From Meghimatium bilineatum (Eukaryota > Mollusca > Gastropoda > Stylommatophora > Philomycidae): a DNA stretch of 64,000 bases. A model generated the notes under the pieces. It was not told where the DNA came from. It saw nothing but the letters and a program-made list of their open reading frames with translations, and made no database searches. A program made the translations under genes and the position numbers. This document shows, piece by piece, positions 54,855-64,000 of the stretch. The stretch covers positions 4,895,501 to 4,959,500 of the forward strand of contig CM067319.1 of the NCBI GenBank assembly GCA_034231615.1, written 5' to 3'. Numbering within the stretch: the first letter of the stretch is position 1; every line of letters starts with the position of its first letter.

Positions 54855-55240
54855 TAAAGGTAATTTATAATATAGATTTTTCTTAAAATTAAAGTAGTCT
54901 AAAATGTAGATTTTTTAAATTAAAGGTAGTCTATAAGATTATTTTTTAGTTAATTAATGGTAGTTTATAATATAGATTTATTCTTACATTTAACGGTTAT
55001 AATGTAGATTTTTCTTACATTTAACGGTTATAATGTAGATTTTTCTTAAATTTAACGGTTATAATGTAGATTTTTCTTAAATTTAACGGTTATAATGTAG
55101 ATTTTTCTTAAATTTAACGGTTATAATGTAGATTTTTCTTAAATTTAACGGTTATAATGTAGATTTTTCTTAAATTTAACGGTTATAATGTAGATTTTTC
55201 TTAAATTTAACGGTTATAATGTAGATTATTTTTTAAAAGT
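54855..55240. repeat. Minisatellite, 31-bp unit, about 8-9 regular copies
   Basis: Units contain AAATTTAACGGTTATAATGT and AGATTTTTCTT. More diverged relatives (AAAGGTAGTCTATAA) flank it on both sides, showing the ancestral form. Confidence 0.94.
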
Positions 55241-55269
55241 TAAAGGTAATCTATAATGCTAAATTAGAA

Positions 55270-55705
55270 TCTGCTACGCTCGGGTGTTCCCGGAACCCGA
55301 AAGGGAAGCAAAGAATATTAACACTGTATACTTTCCATGCATATCGTAAGAGACGAATGAGGAGGTTATGGGGCGGAGTTGGCTGCTCGATTTCATGTAG
55401 GGTTAAATGGGACCCAGAACATATGCTAAGGTTGGATGCGTCAGATCAAAGTATGCAGATATCGCAGCTAAGCTGTAAACCATGACACAACGCATTCTGT
55501 TCTCCAGACTATCTATCTATCTATGTGACGTAAATTTTACAGAACGTTGCCCTCACTGCCACACTGTAAGTCTCTCGGTTCTGTGCAAACTTCTCAGCCT
55601 CTCCCAATATCATCTTCAGAAGGTTCAAGACTACATCCTGCTAATCTACAGGAGTTTGAGAACATTCTCCAGACTACATCCTGCTAATCTACAGGAGTTT
55701 GAGAA
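55270..55705 (+). mobile_element. Family A SINE-like element, interrupted and partly duplicated
   Basis: GGGTGTTCCCGGAACCCGAA, GCAAAGAATATTAACACTG, GCAGATATCGCAGC and ACACAACGCATTCTGTTCTC follow family A. After a ~120-bp insertion beginning at TATCTATCTATG (55509), the tail GACTACATCCTGCTAATCTA plus CAGGAGTTTGAGAA appears twice. Confidence 0.75.
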
Positions 55706-55868
55706 TTCACGCAGACGAGGTACCTGCTAGAATTCACGCAGACGAGGTACCTGCTAGAATTCACGCAGACGAGGTACCTGCTAGAATTCACGCAGACGAG
55801 GTACCTGCTAGAATTCACGCAGACGAGGTACCTGCTAGAATTCACGCAGAAGAGGTACCTGCTAGAAT
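55702..55868. repeat. Minisatellite, 27-bp unit, about 6 copies
   Basis: GAATTCACGCAGACGAGGTA plus CCTGCTA. It starts exactly in the tail of the family A element (GAGTTTGAGAATTC). Confidence 0.95.
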
Positions 55869-55895
55869 CCACACACACACACACACACACACAGA
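55869..55895. repeat. (CA)n microsatellite
   Basis: Pure CA run next to the 27-bp array. Confidence 0.9.
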
Positions 55896-55979
55896 AAACA
55901 AACGAAGACGATCGAAAACAAGAACTGACTACACTTTTCTCGTTGAGACCAGCTTCATCTTCTTCCTGTGACCCAGTAA

Positions 55980-56425
55980 AACCAGATTCATATCAATCTC
56001 CAATTAGAATCCATATAAAACCACATACATTTCAATCTCCAATTAGAATCCATATAAAACCACATACATTTCAATCTCCAATTAGAATCCATATAAAACC
56101 ACATTCATTTAAATCTTCTAGAATCCATATAAAACCACATACATTTCAATCTTCTAGAATCCATATAAAACCACATTCATTTCAATCTTCAATTAGAATC
56201 CATATAAAACCACATTCATTTAAATCTTCTAGAATCCATATAAAACCACATTCATTTCAATCTTCTAGAATCCATATAAAACCACATTCATTTCAATCTT
56301 CAATTAGAATCCATATAAAACCACATTCATTTCAATCTTCTAGAATCCATATAAAACCACATACATTTCAATCTTCAATTTGAATCCATATAAAACCACA
56401 TTCATTTCAATCTTCAATTGAGTCT
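55980..56425. repeat. Minisatellite, 35- and 39-bp units, about 12 copies
   Basis: AGAATCCATATAAAACCACA plus TTCATTTCAATCTTC, with or without AATT. The order of long and short units gives a higher-order pattern. Confidence 0.95.
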
Positions 56426-57045
56426 GAAGATGGCGTTAATATTTTAATGAGCCATGCAATATTTTGTGATTTTCATTTAGTGTGTACAAAATATCACCTC
56501 GAGATGGTGACCCTTAAATACAACCTACCCTTAATTTTGTCATGAAAATGAAACTAAAAGAAATATAGAGAAAGAAGAAGAAGCGAGAAGAACTAGATTA
56601 AAGCTGAAAGAAAATTATGAACGTGGGTTAAAATGTTTAAACAAACAACAAAGACATTGCACACCAAACATGATCTCAATAGGTAACTCATCAGTCAGTC
56701 AGTAAACTTCAAACACAATTTTTGTTTTACACATTCATAGCTCCGTGTGTACACAAGAAGGCGTACTGTTACAACTCGTGCACGAGACAAAAGCAAGACC
56801 TGCACTTGATGAGCGCTCGTTGAGGGAAACTTTTGTCCGGAAATAGATCTTTCTTTGTTGTTTGCTTGACACACTAATTTATTCTCAATAAATGAACAAA
56901 AGTAATGCCTGGTTTGTTCAGTTATTTATCGGTTTAAAACAAAAAAGAAGTGTTTATACTTACAATTGAAGATCTGAAATGAAGTTATTGAACTTGAACA
57001 TTTGGTCATGACTAACATTGTTGTACGGTCATAATTTACAAGGGT
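56426..57045. other. Unannotated stretch
   Basis: No gene seen; a short GAAGAAGAAG run at 56573 could be an orphan retroposon tail. Confidence 0.5.
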
Positions 57046-57047
57046 TT

Positions 57048-57348
57048 TCCAACTACATGAGCTAGATTTTCTAGTTTTTCAACAAGGGCCACATTTTCTA
57101 TTTTTTCCAACATGAGCTAGACTTTCTAGTTTTTCAACCACATGAGCTAGATTTTCTAGTTTTTCAACAAGAGCCACATTTGCTAGTTTTTCAACTACAT
57201 GAGCCAGATTTTCAAGTTTTTCAACTACATGAGCTAGATTTTCAAGTTTTTCAACTACATGAGCTAGATTTTCTAGTTTTTCAACAAGGGCCACATTTTC
57301 TATTTTTTTCAACAACATGAGCTAGAATTTCTAGTTGTTAAACAACAT
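57048..57348. repeat. Minisatellite, ~33-bp unit, about 9 copies
   Basis: Units contain CATGAGCTAGATTTTCTAGT and TTTTCAAC; an AAGGGCCACATTTTCTA variant recurs. One more unit (ACATGAGCTAGATTTTCAG) lies beyond the SINE at 57569. Confidence 0.93.
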
Positions 57349-57560
57349 TAAGTTCTCTCAATGGCAAAGTGGTACAGAGCGCGTATGTGACAGCCAAGAT
57401 ACCAAGTTCGATCCCCGCCACGGGCAATTGTGCATCCAGACCGTTCAGAAAGCAATGGCAAACTACCGAACGTATTTATATTGCCTAGAAAATCAACACA
57501 GCCAACAAATGCTGTGTTGACAGCTACGTCCTGGATAGGATATGCTACCATTTTTTTAAA
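57349..57560 (+). mobile_element. tRNA-derived SINE inserted in the 33-bp array
   Basis: Head with A box-like TGGCAAAGTGGTACAGAGCG and B box-like AGTTCGATCCCCG. Body CGGGCAATTGTGCAT, CCGTTCAGAAAGCAATGG and GAACGTATTTATATTGCCTA, with a T/A tail. A 9-bp duplication AAACAACAT lies at 57340-57348 and 57561-57569. A second copy is at 63165-63370. Confidence 0.9.
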
Positions 57561-57574
57561 AAACAACATGAGCT

Positions 57575-58145
57575 AGATTTTCAGAATGCTTTTCAACTCG
57601 CGTAAGTTTCCCTAGCCCGTGACAACCTGCCTATCTGTCGTCAGGGACCAGCATGTGCCAGATATACGTCGTGACGATTTTAACACCCACTGTGTCCGTT
57701 GACTATGCAGGTCAATATATTTCCATGTTTGACAGTTTCAGAGGAAACGATAAGCAGAAATTTAGACTTGGATCGGCTACGTCTGTCTTGTACCATATGT
57801 TCCGATACCAGAGAACTTGCATCGTGTAATTAAACAATTCCTTTGACCCCTGTGTTCTCTGGTACTTGTCCTTATCTCAAATGCGAGTCTCGTTCCAGTA
57901 TAGACGATGTCCAAACAGTAAAGTTGAACTAAGGCTGGTTCGCTCTTTTGGCTGAAGTTTTGTTCACCGACATCGTAAATACTTACTCCAAGTCTGAGAT
58001 TTTATATGTCATTTTTCTACTCGCCGAGAAGATATAGACTTTGTTATTTTCTTTCCACACTAGGAGGTATTGAAAGATAAGAACTTGTTTGGTACATTAA
58101 CTGCTTCCGTTATAGTTTCTATTTTCTCACTTATTCTTGAACATT
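57575..58145. other. Unannotated stretch
   Basis: No gene or repeat recognised. Confidence 0.5.
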
Positions 58146-58149
58146 TCGG

Positions 58150-58320
58150 TGCCCTTTAGCGCTATGCTGCTCTCTAATACTTTGCTGCCCTCCAGCGTTG
58201 TTCTCTCCTCTAGCGCTGTGCTGCCCTCTCGCTATGTACTACTCTCTATGGCTATGCTGTCCTCTAGCGCTGTGCTGCCCTCTAGCGCGGTGCTGCCCAC
58301 TGGAGTGTGCTGCCTTCGTG
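58150..58320. repeat. Degenerate 18-bp tandem repeat, about 9 copies
   Basis: CTGCCCTCTAGCGCTGTG and variants. Confidence 0.85.
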
Positions 58321-58429
58321 TATAGTCAACCAAACAAATTATACTTCTCCGGATACTTTCTCACTACACTTGCCTTAGTGATCTTTCGGACGTGACAACC
58401 AGGCTGTCCAGACCCACATATGTCAACCA

Positions 58430-58890
58430 CCAATAACTACATAGGTCGAGTAATCATATCCACATACACGATCGATTAGCCGTATCCATTTTATGGATCG
58501 ACTAACCATATCCACATGGGTATACTAATCATATCCACAAAAGCAAACTAATAATATCCACATCGGTAAATTATTATCCACACGAGTCAACTAACATTAT
58601 CCACAAGCACTAGCTAACCGTATCCATATTTGTCAACTAATATCTACATAGGTCTACTAATAATATCCACGACTAACTATATCCATATCCACATGTCTGG
58701 ACTAATAATATCCACGACAAACCATATCCACATGTCTGGACTAATAATATCCACGACTAACCTTATCCACACGTCTGGACTAATAATATCCACATGCGTC
58801 AAATAACCATATCCACACGTCTGGACTAATAATATCCACATGCGTCAAATAACCATATCCACATGTCTCTATTAATATCCACATGGATCA
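58430..58890. repeat. Degenerate tandem array rich in ATATCCACA
   Basis: CTAATAATATCCACATG and AACCATATCCACATGTCTGG recur irregularly; the most regular part is 58680-58860. Confidence 0.85.
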
Positions 58891-59164
58891 GCTAAAACAT
58901 ACATGTATACAAGACTTAACGATCCTTCTTCTCTTTCAGTTCTGGTGTACTTCTTTTGTCAATTGGATACTTCCGTCAAAAACTGTCAACTCCGCTACCG
59001 TCACCTCCATAAGTGGTCCACTTATGTCTAAAGTTGTAACTAAAGACTGCTACACGTACGTTCCCTGAAACAGGATTACTCACCAGCTCTTGTCAGCATT
59101 AGCAAGTCCTTCTACAGCATATTCCCGCGTGAAAATTCCAAAGAGTGTGTAACTTATTATACAT

Positions 59165-59395
59165 GCAAATTTTGGAGCAGGGTAATGAAGTTTTGCTAAT
59201 CACGTTTCGCCAAACATGCCTTAATCAAGACAATATTCACAACACAACATGGCGAGCAAGAACGGCACTATTGACGTTCACGTGGCAGGATTAAACATAT
59301 ATATAATCCGGGAGGGTTACAACTAGAAAGTCAGAGGTGAAACAACACAAACAGAAAATAGACAAAACACACCCAAATAATGATGAAACAAAACA
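59165..59395 (-). mobile_element. PLE-tail-like dispersed repeat
   Basis: TTTGGAGCAGGGTAATGAAG, TTTTGCTAATCACGTTTCGC, GACGTTCACGTGGC and TCAGAGGTGAAACAACACAA parallel 36808-37060. The minus strand at 59200-59235 has CTTGATTAAGGC...GGCGAAACGTGA, a hammerhead-like layout. Confidence 0.55.
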
Positions 59396-59468
59396 TAGAA
59401 ATGATGAACAACATAAAATCATTCGTACGACTGACGGGCATTGATCTCAAAGGGTTAAATCGTCCTAA

Positions 59469-59469
<1 letters not shown>

Positions 59470-59555
<86 letters not shown>

Positions 59556-59557
59556 GC
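59470..59557. repeat. (AT)n then (GA)n microsatellite
   Basis: Same AT-then-GA arrangement as at 47303-47362. Confidence 0.95.
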
Positions 59558-59559
59558 GC

Positions 59560-59930
59560 TCAGGCGCTTGACGAGTCCAGTCATCTAATAAGCACGACTT
59601 AATGGATGGCCGTCACCTGGATATCATGGGCATACCGATGGTTATGCCACTGAAGTTGTCTGCAACTAGAGTACCAGTCTGTTTTCTTATAGCTTATTAT
59701 AGTTAATCTAATGTTTAACGATGATTTTCATAGGCTGGTGACACACAGTATACGCACATTGACCAATGATCTTCAAGATAACTGATGATGTTTGGTATGT
59801 TCATGGAGGATTGTTCCGGAGAAAATCCTAGTATCATGACAGTGGTTCACGGTTTTATCTTTGCAGCTGCGACAGTGTGATGTTAAGTCGTTCACCTGCT
59901 GACCCGCAGACTCGGGTGTAGAATCCTGTC
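59560..59930. other. Unannotated stretch
   Basis: Nothing recognised until the family A sequence begins. Confidence 0.5.
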
Positions 59931-59934
59931 AGTA

Positions 59935-61470
59935 TTCGTGCTTTAAAAGAAATATAGCCACACTGTCACCTTCCTTGCATGTCACCTTCCCTGCATGTCA
60001 CCTTCCGTGCATGTCACCTTTCCTTCAGGTCAACTTCCCTGCATGCCACCATCCCTTCATGTCACCTTCTCTTCATGTCACCTTTCCTTCAGGTCAACTT
60101 CCCTGCATGCCACCATCCCTTCATGTCACCTTCTCTTCATGTCACATTTCCTTCACGTCACCTTCCTTGCATGCCAACTTTCCTGCATGACACCTTCCCT
60201 TCATGTCACCTTCCCTTCATGTATTCTTCCCTTCATGTATTCTTCCCTTTATGTCACCTTCGCTACATGCCACCTTCCCTTCATGTCACCTTCCCTGCAT
60301 GTCATCTTCCCTACATGTCACCTTCCCTTCATGTCACCTTCTCTGCATGTCATCTTCCTACATGTCAACTTCCATGTAAGTCATCCTTCCTTCATGTCAC
60401 ATTCCCTGCACGTCCCCTTCCCTTTATGTCACCTTCCATGCATGTCTCCTCCCCTTCATGTCAACATCCCTGCATGTCACCTTCCCTACATGTCACCTTC
60501 TCTGTATATCATCTTCCCTTGATGTCCCCTTCCCTTCGGGTCACATTCTCTGCATGTCCCTTTCCCTTCATGTCACCTTCCGTGCATGTCACCTTTCCTT
60601 CATGTCAACTTCCCTGCATGCCACCGTCCCTTCACGTCACCTTCCCTTTATGTCACCTTCCTTGCATGCCAACTTTCCTGCATGACATCTTCCCTTCATG
60701 TATTCTTCCCTTATGTTACCTTCCCTTTATGTCACCTTCGCTACATGTCACCTTCCCTTCATGTCACCTTCCCTTCATGTCACCTTCCCTTTATGTCACC
60801 TTCTAAGCATACCATATTTCCTTCATGTCATCTTTTCTGCATGTCACCTTCACTGTATGCCACCTTCCATTCATGTAATCTTCCTTGCATTTCACCTTCC
60901 TTCATGTCACCATATCTGCATGTCACCTTCCCTTCATGGCACCTTCCTACATGTCACCTTCCCTGTATGTCACCTTCCCTGTATGTCACCTTCCCTTCAT
61001 GTCACCTTCCCTTCATGTCACCTTCCCTACATGTCACCTTCCCTACATGTCACCTTCCCTTCATGTCCCCTTCCCTACATGTCACCTTCCCTTCATGTCC
61101 CCTTCCCTTTATGTCCCCTTCCCTTCGGGTCACATTCTATGCATGTCCCTTTCCCGTCATGTCATCTTCCCTTCATGTTCCCTTTGCTTCTTGTCATCTT
61201 CCCTGCATGTCCCTTCCCTTCATGTCACCTTCTCTGTATGTCATCTTCCCCTCATGTCACCTTCCCATCATGTGGTAAGAGGCGACTAAGGAGACTTATG
61301 AGAATGGAGTTGGTTGTCCCGTCTCATAAAGGATCAAAGTGCTACATAAGACATTATGTAGTCGGGTGTGTCGGTTCCGTAAGCGCATATATCGCAGTCA
61401 AGCTGTAACCCCAAGCAAAATGCATTCCGTTCTTTAGACTGAATACTACTAATCTGCAGGGGCTTACTGG
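59935..61470 (+). mobile_element. Family A SINE-like element split by a 1.3-kb internal expansion
   Basis: The left flank AGAAATATAGCCACACTG-TCACCTTCC corresponds to AGAATAGCAACACTG-TTTACCTTCC of family A. The right flank CATGTGGTAAGAGGCGACTA, AGGAGACTTATG, then ATATATCGCAGTCAAGCTG, GCATTCCGTTCTTTAGACT and CTAATCTGCAGGGG is the rest of the family. The array sits exactly between. Confidence 0.8.
59965..61272. repeat. 16-bp minisatellite made from family A, about 80 copies
   Basis: The unit is CACCTTCCCTTCATGT with variants (CTGCAT, CTACAT, CTTTAT, AACTTCC). It corresponds to TTACCTTCCACGCATGTCG in family A. 16 bp is not a multiple of 3, so all three plus frames stay open for several hundred bp; these are not genes. 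Confidence 0.95.
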
Positions 61471-61511
61471 ATAAGTATGAGTTGTAGTTGCGTTTTACTT
61501 CTAACCTTATA

Positions 61512-62173
61512 TAGTGGAATCCCTCTATAGCGCATACTTTTATAACACATTTTTCTATATAGCAACAATTTTCAAAATCTCAATTTATATTTATTGTTTA
61601 TTGTGTGTAATGTATATGGCGAATTTCTGTTATTACGTACACGTTTTTATAAGTTCGGATCAAATTCTTATAATGAGATTCTACCATAACAACGTTTCTT
61701 TGACACTATTTCTGATGGTAAAGTTTCCCATAGCTTTCTCCAAGTCCCCCGTGATTTGTTTATTCAATGTGACTCAGGGTGCAATGCTATGAACTGAACT
61801 GTCTTCTATTCCGGTTGCATATTTGCCATGACGTTCTTGTATTTGCGAGGCATGCAACAGATAGCAATCTTTATTCTAACAGTCCAGACATGCCTTTTAA
61901 TCATACTTCAACCTAGCAGAGATCGCGGATGGGACACTCAACCCTTCACCTGACATTAGCCCCTCCTATGACTTGCATGGCAGGTAACAATGTTATTCGT
62001 CAAATCCCGTTATAGAAACTTGGTCCGGACTGACGAAATATGTATGTAATAGCAGATATTCGCTATATACAGTCCAAACAAAGAATAGTCCTAAATATAA
62101 CTTGATATTTTGAGAAGTGTTGTTATATAGGGAACTGTGTTATAAAAGGATGCGCTATAGAAGGATTCCACTG
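61512..62173. mobile_element. 662-bp TIR element (Tc1/mariner- or pogo-like MITE)
   Basis: The left end TAGTGGAATCCCTCTATAGC and right end (reverse complement CAGTGGAATCCTTCTATAGC) begin terminal inverted repeats of ~75 bp. TA dinucleotides flank both ends (61510-61511 and 62174-62175), the target duplication of this superfamily. No transposase is encoded. Confidence 0.88.
61925..62015 (-). mobile_element. Family A fragment nested in the TIR element
   Basis: CGGATGGGACACTCAACCC, TTAGCCCCTCCTATGACTTG and GGCAGGTAACAATGTTATTC match the reverse complement of the family A middle. Confidence 0.55.
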
Positions 62174-62179
62174 TATTAT

Positions 62180-62860
62180 TATCTATCATTTCGAACTAGG
62201 TAACAAACTTGCGGTTTAGTAGATAAGAACCAAATAATACAGAAACGAAAAGCCAGAACTAACAGATTTCATATTTGAGGTTTTGGTTTGAAAGATGCCA
62301 CCTGGCAAGTCTTGGTTTGACCAACAAACAATAAATGAACATACAAATACAAGAGAAGCTGCTTCGTGTAAATGGGAGGAAAATGAGAGCCAAGTTGCAG
62401 AGTTTGGAGGATGTCTGACTCATTCAGCGGAAAAGAGAAAAAAGTGAGTGATGGGGCGAGAGAAAGCGGGAGATAGGAGTGGGATATATTTAGTGTCGGG
62501 GTAGATTGACTAGAATTTTAGATGAAAAAAAGAATACAAAGGAAAGTATACCGACATTAACTCTAACAAGCGGATACGTGAAATGATTGCTAGTGCTGTT
62601 TAATATATTTCTCTGTAGCGTGTGCGGTGCTTTTTTTTCTACGGGGACTAGGTACTATTATACTATTAATGGATAATGGGTTAAAGAAGAGACACTATAA
62701 CTTATTGATAACAGGACTATGTGAATTTCAGCGTCTATTATCTTCTATTTTCCTGATATAACAAAAATGTACTTAATTCGTTTGTGAAAGAGATGTGATT
62801 TATGAAAAATAGGATCAATTTTCTATAAGAAAAATTATAAACATTTCTACGACAGAACTA
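62180..62860. other. Unannotated stretch
   Basis: No gene or repeat recognised. Confidence 0.5.
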
Positions 62861-62864
62861 ACTA

Positions 62865-63070
62865 TGCTCTAGCTTAATAACAGAAACTTGATAACAGAAG
62901 TAACTTGGCTCAAGCTTAACAGACTTGATAACAGAACTAACTTGGCTCTAGCTTAACAGAATTGATAACAGAACTAACTTGGCTCTAGCTCAACAAACTT
63001 GATAACAGAACTAACTTGGCTCTAGCTTAACAGACTTGATAACAGAACTAACTTGGCTCTGGATTAACCT
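62865..63070. repeat. Minisatellite, ~37-bp unit, about 5 copies
   Basis: Units contain CTTGATAACAGAACTAACTT and GGCTCTAGCTTAACAGA. Confidence 0.93.
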
Positions 63071-63164
63071 CTTGGACAGGAATTATTCAGAATATTAGAC
63101 TGCAGTAAAACCGTATACCGTACAGTTAGAGAAATATTAAATAGGTTTTACGCGCAACATCTCT

Positions 63165-63370
63165 GAATCTGTGGGTGGCATCGTGCATTGCGTGTCCGTG
63201 ACGATCAAGGTACCGGATTCGAATTTCGTAGCAGTCAATTGTGCATTAGCACCGTTCAAGAGAGCAATTTAAACTACTGAACGTATTTAAATTGCCTAGA
63301 AAATAACTATAGCAAAGATATGAGTTGATGGCTATGCTATGAATTATATCAATTTGTTTCTTTTAGATAT
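63165..63370 (+). mobile_element. tRNA-derived SINE, second copy
   Basis: GTGGGTGGCATCGTGCATTG (A box region), GGATTCGAATTTCG (B box-like), CAGTCAATTGTGCATTAGC and GAACGTATTTAAATTGCCTA match the SINE at 57349-57560. Confidence 0.85.
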
Positions 63371-63382
63371 ACACAAGTTGAT

Positions 63383-63458
63383 ATCACGAGGTCGTATATC
63401 ACAAGGTCGTATATCACATCGTCGTATATCACAAGGTTTTATATCACACGGTCGTGTA
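63383..63458. repeat. 15-bp tandem repeat, about 5 copies
   Basis: Units close to CACAAGGTCGTATAT. Confidence 0.93.
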
Positions 63459-63486
63459 TCAATATAGAGATGAAGATCCTATCTGG

Positions 63487-64000
63487 ATATGCATTCTTCA
63501 TGTATTTATGATGCCTTGGTATGAATTGTTCATGTATTTATGATGCCCTGGTATGAATTGTTCATGTATTTATGATGCCCTGGTATAAATTGTTCATGTA
63601 TTTATGATGCCCTGGTATGAATTGTTCATGTATTTATGATGCCCTGGTATGAATTGTTCATGTATTTATGATGCCCTGGTATAAATTGTTCATGTATTTA
63701 TGATGCCCTGGTATGAATTGTTCATGTATTTATGATGCCTTGGTATGAATTGTTCATGTATTTATGATGCCCTGGTATGAATTGTTCATGTATTTATGAT
63801 GCCTTGGTATGAATTGTTCATGTATTTATGATGCCCTGGTATAAATTGTTCATGTATTTATGATGCCCTGGTATGAATTGTTCATGTATTTATGATGCCC
63901 TGGTATGAATTGTTCATGTATTTATGATGCCCTGGTATAAATTGTTCATGTATTTATGATGCCCTGGTATGAATTGTTCATGTATTTATGATGCCTTGGT
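63487..64000. repeat. Minisatellite, 32-bp unit, 16 or more copies, running off the window
   Basis: Units contain TTCATGTATTTATGATGCCC and TGGTATGAATTG; CCCTGG/CCTTGG and TGAATT/TAAATT variants form a repeating higher-order order. Confidence 0.96.

Noticed and set aside
55943-56383. 146-codon frame with RIHIKPHSFQSS repeats
   Set aside because: Translation of the 35/39-bp minisatellite.
57355-57440. Possible tRNA gene (box B GTTCGATCCCC)
   Set aside because: Acceptor and anticodon stems do not pair and the sequence continues into a SINE body shared with 63165-63370.
59965-61408. Several long frames rich in HVTFPSCHLP-like repeats
   Set aside because: Translation of the 16-bp array in three phases; no independent coding evidence.

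Overview
This is repeat-dense eukaryotic DNA. Long intergenic spacing, non-LTR retrotransposons (RTE-like and jockey-like), a Penelope-like element with a GIY-YIG domain, tRNA-derived SINEs, foldback/TIR elements and dozens of minisatellites point to an animal nuclear genome. The mix fits a lophotrochozoan, perhaps a mollusc, but that is inference from repeat style only. There are no operons, Shine-Dalgarno sites or CRISPR arrays. Only two features look like ordinary host genes: a complete tRNA-Leu(AAG) at 1576-1657 and one intact 387-codon open frame on the minus strand at 26287-27450, encoding an EVH1/WH1-like domain plus a CRIB-like motif as in WASP-family proteins.

Layout. 0-6 kb: minisatellite, tRNA-Leu, a 5'-truncated RTE-like RT copy, then a decayed Penelope-like element on the minus strand with a piece of RTE lodged in it. 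6-18 kb: foldback elements, two dispersed (GAA)n-tailed SINE-like families (called A and B here), a broken jockey-like LINE carrying a SINE, RTE remnants, and a jockey 3' end inserted in an RTE. 18-28 kb: minisatellites, a dead RTE copy, A copies, then the WASP-like gene in the least repetitive part. 28-43 kb: almost continuous minisatellites between LINE fragments, including 1.5 kb of ACT triplets. 43-47 kb: the best-preserved element, a 5'-truncated jockey-like LINE (RT + RNase H, one nonsense codon) inserted inside a 39-bp minisatellite. 47-64 kb: foldbacks, four more B or A copies, SINEs, many minisatellites, and a 662-bp TIR element.

Cross-cutting patterns. (1) Roughly a fifth to a quarter of the window (my hand sum, about 14-15 kb) is tandem repeat, in about 40 unrelated arrays. 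(2) At least three arrays grew inside a transposable element: a 16-bp and a 33-bp array arose from the same short segment of two family-A copies, and a 57-bp array arose from the last coding segment of a jockey LINE. (3) Conversely, three retroposons landed inside existing arrays, leaving 9-11 bp target duplications. (4) Families A and B end like the jockey-like LINE, in a GTTT...GAAC...(GAA)n tail, and four B copies have 8-12 bp target duplications, suggesting LINE-driven mobility. (5) Seven sites carry a hammerhead-like motif of the kind known from Penelope-like elements. I saw no new multi-gene system; the novelty lies in the repeat biology.
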